64,000 nucleotides of DNA from JAFLCA01 sp041907145 (lineage in GTDB: Bacteria > Bdellovibrionota_C > UBA2361 > JAFLCA01). This document shows, piece by piece, positions 1-6,754 of this stretch. The DNA lies in the NCBI GenBank assembly GCA_041907145.1, contig JAYRHW010000189.1:1-64000 (forward strand). Direction: 5' to 3'. The notes below the pieces were generated by a model. It was given only the letters and a program-made list of their open reading frames with translations, was not told the origin of the DNA and made no database searches. The translations under genes and the position numbers were made by a program. The first letter of the stretch is position 1. Every line of letters begins with the position of its first letter.

Positions 1-219
1 CGAAATACCGTCGTTTGCGTTACGTATAGCTACAGTAGCTACTCGCTGACTAGCACGTAGCGAGTCTGCGATTGCAAGTCCTGCAGCGTCGTCACTGGCG
101 CGATTAATTCGCTGACCAGAGCTCAATCGCTCAAAGGTTCTGCTAAGTTTGTCGGTTGCCGATGCCAATCTGCGCTGCGCTTGTAGCGAGGCAATATTGG
201 ATCCAAGAGTAACTGCCAT
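1..219 (-). CDS. fliC: Flagellin, N-terminal part (cut by window edge)
   Basis: The first 73 codons of a third flagellin of the same type as the two upstream genes; the rest lies outside the window. The product begins MAVTLGSNIASLQAQRRLAS and continues into the conserved D0/D1 helix (RTFERLSSGQRINRASDDAA). This segment polymerises into the filament core and is exported by the flagellar type III system. A GGAGG ribosome site lies 7 bases before the ATG and fixes the start. The gene follows a terminator, so it needs its own promoter; a weak sigma-28-like pair (GGAAGTTT near 273-280, ACGGATAG near 256-263, spacing 2 bases short) is the best candidate. Very sure of family. Confidence 0.95.
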   Translation of the reverse strand, partial: MAVTLGSNIASLQAQRRLASATDKLSRTFERLSSGQRINRASDDAAGLAIADSLRASQRVATVAIRNANDGIS

Positions 220-730
220 ACATTTCCTCCATGAAACTCTAGATAGCGCTTGGCCCTATCCGTGGACCTAGGAAACTTCCCTGGCGGAGCAAAATACCCC
301 GTCGTGCAATATCTAGTTGTTGGCGGTCGTTACGAGATTGAGGGATGGGACGAACGTCCTCTTAACCTGCATCACGGCCACACACTGTCCTTCCATCAAG
401 AGCTAACGGCAGAGCGGTTTTTTAACTTGAGGAGAAAAATTAGGATTGCAAGATTGCGAAATTCTCGTAGGCCTCGCTCCAATAGTATGAAGAGGTTAGC
501 CCGCGGCCCACGAAAAAAGCCGGTGGAAATTGAGGGGTTCTTCCCCTCAATCCACCGGCAACAAGAGAGTAGCAAGGCAGAATTCTATCAGAGTCCAGGC
601 GCGCTACTCATTCGCGAACATACACGCCTAGCTCATGCCGCCTGCCGAGTGTCAGTAATTCGGAAGGCAGACCATCATCTCGGTCACCACGAGGGTGACA
701 GGACTATTAAACTAGAGGACCAGAGTCAAT
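220..730. other. Intergenic region between flagellin genes
   Basis: This 511-base stretch holds the terminator of the upstream flagellin gene at 513-559, the ribosome site of the downstream flagellin at its left end, and a weak sigma-28-like sequence. The only long reading frame crossing it starts at TTG without a ribosome site, runs through the terminator stem and antisense into a flagellin, so I do not call it a gene. Confidence 0.6.
513..559 (-). terminator. Rho-independent terminator after flagellin pair
   Basis: Read on the minus strand, arms GCCGGTGGATTGAGGGG and CCCCTCAATTTCCACCGGC pair over 17 positions with a two-base bulge and a short AAGA-type loop. Six T residues follow at once. 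It lies about 170 bases past the flagellin stop codon at 731 and should end the two-flagellin transcript before the third gene. Confidence 0.9.
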
Positions 731-1591
731 TTACCGTAGGAGACTAAGCGCTAAGCTTGGCTGCTGGTTAGCCTGGGCCAAGACCGCGGAACCGGCTTGT
801 TGCAATATGTTCAATCTCGTCAATTCAGCTGCTTCGCTGGCCACATCAACGTCGCGGATTCGGCTCTCGGCGGACGCGAAGTTCTCGCGGGCGACGGTCA
901 AGCTGTTGATCGCGACTTGCAGTCTCGACTCGGTAGCACCAAGGGTACCACGAGTAGACGCAAGTGAAGTGATAGCTGCATTGATGGCATCAAGGGCTTG
1001 TCGTGACGCGGACTGGGCGGAATCCGTAGATCCTCCCTGGATCGAGTACGACAGCGCCGAGGTCCCCGAAGTGGCTAGACCTAATGCCTGCAATGTTCCC
1101 TGCACACCAGTGTAGGAAATCTGAGATGTTGATTGAGAGTTGAAGCCGATTTGCAACGTAAGCGCCGATCCGCCCGAGAGCAGGATAACACCGTTGAACT
1201 GAGTGGTTGTCGCAATTCGCTCAATTTCTGAGGCGAGTGCTACAAATTCGTTCGAGAGTGCCGATCGCTGCGTGGTCGAAAAGACGCCGTTCGCCGATTG
1301 CTCAGCCAATTCCGCCAGACGAGAGAGAACGTTTCCGATCTCTCCGAGGGCCGAGTCAGCAATCGCAATCGTCGAAATACCGTCGTTTGCGTTTCGAATG
1401 GCCACTGTCGCCACACGCTGGCTCGCTTTGAGCGAGTCTGCGATGGCAAGGCCGGCGGCGTCATCGCTTGCGCGATTGATTCGTTGTCCTGAACTAAGTC
1501 TTTCGAAAGTGCGGGACAATTTCTCGGTCGATAAGGCCAACGTTCGTTGAGCCTTAAGCGATGCAATGTTCGAACCAAGGGTAATACCCAT
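731..1591 (-). CDS. fliC: Flagellin (short, 286 aa), copy A
   Basis: Structural protein of the flagellar filament. The N-terminal D0/D1 region (about residues 1-140, with SSGQRINRASDDAAG) and C-terminal D1/D0 region (about 200-286, with RDVDVASEAAELTRLNILQQ) are joined by only some 60 residues, so the outer D2/D3 domains are almost absent. It lies 61 bases after a second flagellin that differs at about 11 of 286 residues, and both probably share one transcript ending at the terminator near 513-559. The two genes differ at many synonymous positions (visible from the first codons), so the proteins are held similar by selection rather than by recent duplication. GGAGG lies upstream of the ATG. 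Confidence 0.97.
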   Translation of the reverse strand: MGITLGSNIASLKAQRTLALSTEKLSRTFERLSSGQRINRASDDAAGLAIADSLKASQRVATVAIRNANDGISTIAIADSALGEIGNVLSRLAELAEQSANGVFSTTQRSALSNEFVALASEIERIATTTQFNGVILLSGGSALTLQIGFNSQSTSQISYTGVQGTLQALGLATSGTSALSYSIQGGSTDSAQSASRQALDAINAAITSLASTRGTLGATESRLQVAINSLTVARENFASAESRIRDVDVASEAAELTRLNILQQAGSAVLAQANQQPSLALSLLR

Positions 1592-1652
1592 GACGCCGCC
1601 TCCTGCCTGGAGAAAAGTGCGCTAAGTCTAACTACGCTACGGACGCGAGTTA

Positions 1653-2513
1653 CTAACGGAGCAAGCTCAGAGCCAAACTTGGCTGCTGATTTGCTTGAGC
1701 TAGAACCGCAGAACCTGCTTGCTGCAAGATGTTCAATCTTGTCAGTTCGGCAGCTTCCGAAGCGACGTCGACGTCGCGGATTCGGCTTTCTGCTGCAGCG
1801 AAGTTCTCGCGTGCAACCGTCAAGCTGTTGATAGCTACCTGGAGTCGTGACTCGGTAGCACCCAACGTACCGCGGGTTGAAGCAAGCGAAGTGATCGCTG
1901 AGTTAATCGCATCAAGTGCTTGACGCGATGCAGACTGCGCAAGATCCGTAGATCCGCCCTGAATCGAGTACGTCAGAACTGACGTGCCCGTTGAGGCGAG
2001 TCCAAGCGCTTGCAGGGTTCCCTGCACGCCGGTGTAGGATATTTGCGAAGTAGAGGCAGAGTTGAAGCCAATCTGCAACGTAAGTGCGGAACCGCCCGAA
2101 AGCAGAGTCACACCGTTGAACTGAGTGGTGGTGGCAATACGCTCAATTTCTGAGGCAAGAGCCACGAACTCGTTCGACAGCGCTGAACGCTGCGTGGTCG
2201 AGAACACGCCGTTTGCCGATTGCTCAGCAAGTTCAGCGAGACGCGACAATACGTTACCGATTTCACCGAGCGCTGAGTCCGCAATCGCAATCGTCGAAAT
2301 ACCGTCGTTTGCGTTACGAATGGCGACAGTGGCTACGCGCTGGCTGGCTTTCAACGAGTCCGCGATTGCGAGACCGGCTGCGTCGTCACTTGCTCGATTG
2401 ATACGTTGACCGGAACTGAGGCGCTCGAAAGTACGAGACAACTGTTCGGTCGAGAGTGCTAACGTCCTCTGAGCTTTCAGGGACGCTATGTTGGAACCAA
2501 GAGTAATACCCAT
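1653..2513 (-). CDS. fliC: Flagellin (short, 286 aa), copy B
   Basis: First gene of the flagellin pair and nearly identical in protein to copy A; differences include K/Q at residue 24 and a small cluster near residues 145-185 in the surface-exposed loop. It has the same architecture: conserved terminal helices for polymerisation and a minimal central part. A ribosome site (AAGGAGG) lies just upstream of the ATG. I could not find a convincing sigma-28 or sigma-54 promoter in the 300 bases upstream, so how it is switched on is unclear from sequence. The C-terminal aromatic-poor ending SLALSLLR is shared with copy A and resembles the end of the large flagellin near 11.7 kb. Confidence 0.97.
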   Translation of the reverse strand: MGITLGSNIASLKAQRTLALSTEQLSRTFERLSSGQRINRASDDAAGLAIADSLKASQRVATVAIRNANDGISTIAIADSALGEIGNVLSRLAELAEQSANGVFSTTQRSALSNEFVALASEIERIATTTQFNGVTLLSGGSALTLQIGFNSASTSQISYTGVQGTLQALGLASTGTSVLTYSIQGGSTDLAQSASRQALDAINSAITSLASTRGTLGATESRLQVAINSLTVARENFAAAESRIRDVDVASEAAELTRLNILQQAGSAVLAQANQQPSLALSLLR

Positions 2514-2817
2514 GCTACTTTCCTCCTTGAAAGATCGAACATGGACGCCTTCGTCAATCCTTTGACAAGCGCGCAGAATCTCAGAGCTGTGAGGCCCTGA
2601 ACCACGTTCGAGTTATGTATGGGTTTGGGCTTGAGAATCGAAAGCTGGGGCTTCTTTCTCTCGCGACAAACCGCTCAAAAACACTGCTAACTGCAACTTC
2701 TATCCACTACTACGGCGATGCTGCGAAATTGCTTGAGGATAAAATGCGAGAGTTGCTGAGTAGTTCAGTAAACTACCGCAACATGGCGAAATTATTAGGT
2801 TATTTTAGGATAGTCAG
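2514..2817. other. Intergenic region upstream of flagellin B
   Basis: This should hold the promoter of the flagellin pair on the minus strand. I see a ribosome site next to the flagellin start but no clear sigma-28 (GCCGATAA) or sigma-54 (TGG-N8-TTGC) element. A plus-strand reading frame of 141 codons that starts here runs antisense through the zinc-ribbon gene and looks spurious. Confidence 0.5.
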
Positions 2818-3123
2818 CTATGAGCGCGGCTGCTTTTTGAGCTCAGAAATGAAATCTATTTCGCAACGCTCGCAAAACTTCTTGCGTCGGATGTGGACAA
2901 ACACAGGCGCTACGGCCATGGCTGCAAAGACAAGAATGAGGTCCAAGGAAAACTGCTGCGCGATGCCGCAGATGAATACAACCAGACAGGCCGTGATTGC
3001 TAAGTCTGCCCTTTCAAAGGACAAAAGCACGGAGATGTAGCTTTCTACATATCCTTCAGACCCGCACTTGGGACAGCTATCGTCCTTACTCATACCCTTG
3101 TTATTACCGAATAATTCAAACAT
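2818..3123 (-). CDS. Small membrane protein with split zinc ribbon
   Basis: A 101-residue protein of unknown function. It carries CPKCG near residue 17 and CERC near residue 84, separated by two hydrophobic segments (about 40-57 and 60-76). The two cysteine pairs would lie on the same side of the membrane and could close one zinc ribbon across a hairpin. The paired cysteines and regular hydrophobic segments make this frame more credible than the overlapping frame on the other strand. The start has a modest GAGAG ribosome site; a second ATG at residue 11 is possible. It stands alone, downstream of the thiolase in the same direction. Confidence 0.65.
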   Translation of the reverse strand: MFELFGNNKGMSKDDSCPKCGSEGYVESYISVLLSFERADLAITACLVVFICGIAQQFSLDLILVFAAMAVAPVFVHIRRKKFCERCEIDFISELKKQPRS

Positions 3124-3156
3124 GTGCTCTGGCTCTCAATTAGACGTGCTCGACGT

Positions 3157-4410
3157 TTAGGGCCTGGTGACAAGCATTGCACAGGCCATAGCCCCAGCCG
3201 CACAGACACTGATAACTCCCGTTTTTGCATTGCGGCGCTTCAATTCGTTTACCGTGGAGAGAATCAATCGACCGCCGGTCGCGGCAAACGGATGCCCGAC
3301 CGCGATTGAACCGCCATTCACATTAATCTTCTCGTCCGGGATTTTGCCGATCGGATGAATACCGGGATACTTATTCCACCCCTTCTCCCAAACCAGCATA
3401 TTCGAGGCGACTTGCGCCGCGAAGGCCTCGTGAACTTCGAAGATGTCTATATTTGCAATAGATCGCTTGGTGCGCTCGAGGAGCCTGGGTAGCGCTATTC
3501 CTGGCGCCATAAGCAATCCATCGGCTGGATCTATCGCGGAAAACTCTGCGGCTTCTATATAACCTAAAACCTCCCTGCCCTGCCGCTTGGCCTCTTCATC
3601 CGACATGAGACAGACCGCAGAGGCCCCATCAGTGAGGGGGCTCGAGTTCCCCGCTGTCAGCGTGCCCTGGGGGCCGCGATCAAATACCGGTTTCAATGTC
3701 GAAAGCTTCTCGAGCGTGGTATCCGCTCGAACTATATTGTCCTTATTTACTCCGTCCAGCGCCTCTATCTCGGCGTCCAACTTACCTTCCTTTTGCGCAC
3801 GAGCGGCATTCTGATGACTCTTGAGGGCGATGCGATCCTGCAGCTCCCGTGCGATGCCGAATTCCTTCGCTGTCATTTCACAGTGCTGCCCCATCGTAAG
3901 TCCGGTTGAGGGCTCCTTGGGACTCGGGGGCTGCGGCAGCAGCAAGCGCGGCCGGAAGGCAGCGAGGATGCTCAGCTTCTCGCCTATGCTCCGAGCTCTA
4001 GCCAATTTAAGAAAGAGAGCCTCGCCTTTGGGATGCAATGTCAGCGCCGGACGCGACATAGACTCCGAGCCGCCGGCAATTCCCACCTTTATGCGTCCAG
4101 CCTGAATGGACTCGGCGATCATATTAGCAGCCACGAGCCCGCTGATGCAGTTATTGGAAACAAAGTGGGCAGGCAAGGATTTAGGCAAACCGGCGCGCAA
4201 AACCAACTCGCGCGCCGCATTTGGGGTTCGAGGATCGAGCAGCACCGTGCTGAAGACCAGCTCGTCAATGGAATTAGGGTCCAGGCTCAGACGACGCACC
4301 AACGAACTTACCGCGTGCACGCCCAGATCGAGGAAGCTCTTCGCAGCAAAAGCGCCAGCGGCCTTAACGAAAGGCGTGCGGCACCCGCCTACAATTGCTA
4401 CGCGCGTCAT
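3157..4410 (-). CDS. Acetyl-CoA C-acyltransferase (thiolase), FadI-like
   Basis: Thiolase that cleaves 3-ketoacyl-CoA with CoA (beta-oxidation) or condenses acetyl-CoA. Catalytic residues are in place: nucleophile Cys88 in NNCISGL, His373 in GHPFAATGG and Cys403 in CAAGAMACA. It has HEAFAAQ where cytosolic thiolases have NEAFAAQ, a mark of the trifunctional-enzyme beta-subunit (FadI/HADHB) branch, and the start GGCRTPFVKAAGAF also fits that branch. Its 417 residues are close to FadI length. No FadJ-like alpha subunit lies beside it, so its partner must be elsewhere. Family assignment is firm; the exact substrate is inferred. Confidence 0.93.
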   Translation of the reverse strand: MTRVAIVGGCRTPFVKAAGAFAAKSFLDLGVHAVSSLVRRLSLDPNSIDELVFSTVLLDPRTPNAARELVLRAGLPKSLPAHFVSNNCISGLVAANMIAESIQAGRIKVGIAGGSESMSRPALTLHPKGEALFLKLARARSIGEKLSILAAFRPRLLLPQPPSPKEPSTGLTMGQHCEMTAKEFGIARELQDRIALKSHQNAARAQKEGKLDAEIEALDGVNKDNIVRADTTLEKLSTLKPVFDRGPQGTLTAGNSSPLTDGASAVCLMSDEEAKRQGREVLGYIEAAEFSAIDPADGLLMAPGIALPRLLERTKRSIANIDIFEVHEAFAAQVASNMLVWEKGWNKYPGIHPIGKIPDEKINVNGGSIAVGHPFAATGGRLILSTVNELKRRNAKTGVISVCAAGAMACAMLVTRP

Positions 4411-4623
4411 AGTGGCTCCGTGGATTGTAACCGCAGTCAGCGTACAATATCAGGCTTCGGAGCACACCCGATCATTTAATCTTAATCGACTGCCATCTCG
4501 TTTCCCCAAAAAGGGAGGCTACTGTCATTTGCACCACAAAAACTACGAAGGAAGGAGATAGAGAAATGTACCTTTGTGGTGGACTAACTCCAGTGTTTGC
4601 ACCGTTCTCAACCTTGGCGCCGC

Positions 4624-5505
4624 TCAAGTGCCGAAGAGCGGAACCTGCTTGCTGAGCAAGGCCTCGCGCTTCGGGATTCGAAGCTTCTCAGGCGCAAGTT
4701 TTTCAATTTCGGTGATTACCATGTTGGCAGTATCGGGACGCAGCCAGTGGAATTTGCGATCCTGAGCCAACTTCTTAGCTAGACTTGTAGTTCTTATTTT
4801 TCGCTCCGTTCGTTCCGTCCCGTCAGTAATCGACCGGACATAAACATAATCACCATGCTCGACCAACATCTCGGCGAAGCGGTGAGCATCGGATCTCCAA
4901 TCACCGTACGGCAGCACTGGCGAGGCCTGCAGAGTTACTTCGATTCCGAAGCGTCTAAGGGCGGTCACCGCCTTTAGCCTCTCCTCGATACGCGGCAGCC
5001 CCGGCGTGTAACGTCTTACCGACTCATCAAGGGTAGTCTCGACTCCAAAGGTTACCGAGCAATTACGGCCCAGCTTTGACAGCACTGGCATGGCGATAAC
5101 GATTAAGGGCGACCTAGTTTGTATGGCCAGGTGCCCGGGGGTGTAGCGTCGGAATAGGTCCAAGAATTTCATGCTGGCGTCAAACTTGTGTTCGAATGGC
5201 AAGAATGGATCGGTGGTTGTTCCAAAGTAGACTATCGAGGAGCGGAGCGTTCCCTGATTGGAAAGCCGCATCAGATGGCGTTCTAGCTCGCAGAATGGGT
5301 TTTGCTTGTTTAGGGTATAACGGCTGCGAAGACGTACCAGTTCGGAATCATCCTCGATTCGAAGGTGATAATGGTCTCTAGGGTCCTCACGGTCCGGGAG
5401 CCGGTGCTGTCCAAAGGCTATGCCGTTGGCGAAGGAATCGACGGTATACGTACTAATTGAAAGCTCTGCGCCGCTATCTGCTTTCACTTCTACTTTCTCG
5501 TTCAT
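4624..5505 (-). CDS. Radical-SAM-like protein (spore photoproduct lyase-like) lacking the cluster cysteines
   Basis: The core resembles radical SAM proteins of the SplB/Rv2578c group: YFGTTTDPFLPFE, then TPGHLAIQTRSPLI, then a FGVETTLDESVRRYTPG segment and QASPVLPYGDW. These match the barrel strands of that group. The N-terminal loop that should hold CxxxCxxC has a single cysteine (NPFCELERHL), so the usual 4Fe-4S cluster probably cannot form. I chose the second ATG because AAGGGG lies 8 bases before it, inside an 18-base palindrome; an upstream ATG 45 bases earlier lacks a ribosome site. It could be a degenerate enzyme with a new role or a SAM-binding relative. Substrate unknown. Confidence 0.6.
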   Translation of the reverse strand: MNEKVEVKADSGAELSISTYTVDSFANGIAFGQHRLPDREDPRDHYHLRIEDDSELVRLRSRYTLNKQNPFCELERHLMRLSNQGTLRSSIVYFGTTTDPFLPFEHKFDASMKFLDLFRRYTPGHLAIQTRSPLIVIAMPVLSKLGRNCSVTFGVETTLDESVRRYTPGLPRIEERLKAVTALRRFGIEVTLQASPVLPYGDWRSDAHRFAEMLVEHGDYVYVRSITDGTERTERKIRTTSLAKKLAQDRKFHWLRPDTANMVITEIEKLAPEKLRIPKREALLSKQVPLFGT

Positions 5506-5513
5506 ATGTAAGA

Positions 5514-5531
5514 CCCCTTTATATAAAGGGG
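5514..5531. promoter_or_regulatory. Perfect 18-bp palindrome over ribosome site
   Basis: CCCCTTTATATAAAGGGG is its own reverse complement. Its inner edge supplies the AAGGGG ribosome site, 8 bases before the start of the radical-SAM-like gene. As DNA it could be an operator for a dimeric repressor; as RNA it would fold on itself and hide the ribosome site. A short GTTC-gtca-GAAC inverted repeat lies just upstream on the minus strand. Confidence 0.5.
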
Positions 5532-5599
5532 GCTGCGTTCTGACGAACAAACAGCATTACAACCCTGACCAACCTTTGCTCACTTCGAACTTCGGTTGG

Positions 5600-5643
5600 T
5601 TAGCTCCTAAGTGCCCTCTCGAGGCCTCACTTCTAGGAGCTAA
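5600..5643. repeat. Inverted repeat in divergent intergenic region
   Basis: TTAGCTCCTAAGTG at the left pairs with CACTTCTAGGAGCTAA at the right, with a two-base bulge and a 14-base loop that itself contains the palindrome CCTCGAGG. There is no T run on either side, so it does not look like an intrinsic terminator. It lies between two divergent genes and could be a regulator site. The rest of the 5551-5842 stretch shows nothing else I recognise. Confidence 0.4.
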
Positions 5644-5842
5644 GGAGCCAATGACTCCCCTTCAGAACCAAACCCCGCGAACTTCAACTCGCTTAAACTT
5701 TTGACGCAAGATCTCGGCAAAAGGTTCAAGCCACTTAAAGTATTTATAGGTTATATACGGCGAGGCCTCAGAAGCGGCCCCTACTAGTGCGCAGGTGGTA
5801 AAATCTTGAGTGAATCCGATTGCCCCAACCCTGTTTCAGCTG

Positions 5843-5871
5843 TTTACAAATCTGCCCTGCTTTATGATAAT
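5843..5871 (+). promoter_or_regulatory. Sigma-70 promoter of trxA
   Basis: TTTACA (5843-5848) and GATAAT (5866-5871) are separated by exactly 17 bases, each one or two changes from consensus. Transcription would start near 5878, about 55 bases before the thioredoxin ATG. This rules out the longer upstream reading-frame extension as coding. Confidence 0.75.
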
Positions 5872-5931
5872 GCCTGGCCTGGGGCTGCATCCTTCTTACC
5901 AAGCAGATTCCCCTGTTCGAGGAGTCAAGAA

Positions 5932-6258
5932 ATGGCTGGAAACGTTCAAGATATTTCAGACGCAGACTTTGATACAGAGGTCGTAAAATCCGGTATACCG
6001 GTTCTTTTGGACTTCTGGGCCCCGTGGTGCGGACCTTGCAAAAGTATTGCTCCCGTTATCGAGGAACTGGCAAAGGAGTACGCTGGAAAGGTCAAATTCG
6101 CCAAAATGAACGTGGACGAGAATCCTCGAACCCCCTCCAAGTTCAATGTGCGCGGCATTCCCTACCTTGCTTTTTTCAAGGGCGGCGAAGTAGTTGAGCA
6201 TATTGTCGGGGCTGTCCCCAAAGATCAGCTCACTGCTGCGATTAAACGCGTCCTTTAG
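5932..6258 (+). CDS. trxA: Thioredoxin
   Basis: A 108-residue cytoplasmic thioredoxin, the usual length. It carries the redox active site WCGPCK, the FWAPWC strand before it, and the conserved cis-proline in VRGIPYLAFF. It reduces protein disulfides and is itself reduced by thioredoxin reductase, which is not in this window. The start is the ATG after GAGGAG (7-base spacing); the frame is open 42 codons further upstream, but that part overlaps the promoter and has no thioredoxin similarity. It is transcribed alone. Confidence 0.96.
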   Translation: MAGNVQDISDADFDTEVVKSGIPVLLDFWAPWCGPCKSIAPVIEELAKEYAGKVKFAKMNVDENPRTPSKFNVRGIPYLAFFKGGEVVEHIVGAVPKDQLTAAIKRVL

Positions 6259-6398
6259 TTTTTAGCGCTAATTATATCTGCGCTTCCGGCCGGGAATTCC
6301 GCCGCCGTTTATTGTGTATCCGGCGATCCTATCCGAATCTCCATTCACACACGCAACGATAGAGGAATGCGTGTGCCTCAAATACATGGAGGTTCACT

Positions 6399-6563
6399 AT
6401 GGTTGATTCAATCAGTCGGGCATCAAGCCCCGTCGCGCCAAAATTAGATATTAAGCCCAAAGAAGAGAAAGTACAGCAAGCTTCGCGAAACGAAGAGTCG
6501 CGTGATGAAGAGAAAGTCTCTTCAGACGAACGCGAGGGAAGCCGTAAGCTCGTCGAAGCATAA
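6399..6563 (+). CDS. Small charged protein, 54 aa, unknown
   Basis: A short gene supported mainly by an excellent ribosome site, GGAGG six bases before the ATG, and by a composition typical of real small proteins. The product begins MVDSISRASSPVAPKLD and is then rich in Lys, Glu and Arg, with no hydrophobic segment, so it is cytoplasmic and probably disordered or helical. It stands alone between thioredoxin and the SUFU-domain gene. I recognise no family. The hydroxyl-rich start followed by a charged tail is loosely reminiscent of small flagellar or secretion-associated proteins, but that is only an impression. A hairpin follows the stop codon. Confidence 0.6.
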   Translation: MVDSISRASSPVAPKLDIKPKEEKVQQASRNEESRDEEKVSSDEREGSRKLVEA

Positions 6564-6571
6564 CGCCCCAA

Positions 6572-6606
6572 CGCTCCACACTCTCTCGGAGCGCGTGGCG
6601 AGAGAG
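6572..6606 (+). other. Overlapping alternative hairpins after small gene
   Basis: CGCTCC/GGAGCG (6572-6577 with 6588-6593) and CTCTCTCG/CGAGAGAG (6581-6588 with 6599-6606) can form mutually exclusive stems. No T run follows, so this is not a classical intrinsic terminator. It may protect the 3' end of the short transcript or be chance. Confidence 0.3.
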
Positions 6607-6754
6607 CTGCCTGCGCAGAAGATTAGGCACCCTTAACAGCCAGGGCGTTCGATCTCCTGCGCAGCGCTATTTTCCATCCTAATCTCAGTAGACGCTCAAA
6701 ATTCTTTGCGCTAGACTCGCGATTCCGATTTCAAATCTCGCGAAAGAGTTTTGC

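Noticed and set aside
250..747. 165-codon plus-strand open frame in the flagellin intergenic region
   Set aside because: It starts at TTG without a ribosome site, crosses a strong terminator stem and runs antisense into a flagellin gene. The product is rich in Arg and His with no family features.
32..2500. Repeats among flagellin genes as a mobile or phase-variation cassette
   Set aside because: The repeated DNA is explained by conserved flagellin coding sequence; there are no recombinase genes or inverted crossover sites.
2615..3040. 141-codon plus-strand open frame
   Set aside because: It is antisense to the zinc-ribbon gene, which has paired cysteines and membrane segments. This frame has no ribosome site or recognisable motif.
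5806..5931. N-terminal extension of thioredoxin
   Set aside because: It contains the trxA promoter, and thioredoxin length is complete without it.
6329..6571. 80-codon minus-strand frame
   Set aside because: It is antisense to the 54-residue plus-strand gene, which has a near-ideal ribosome site; this frame has none.
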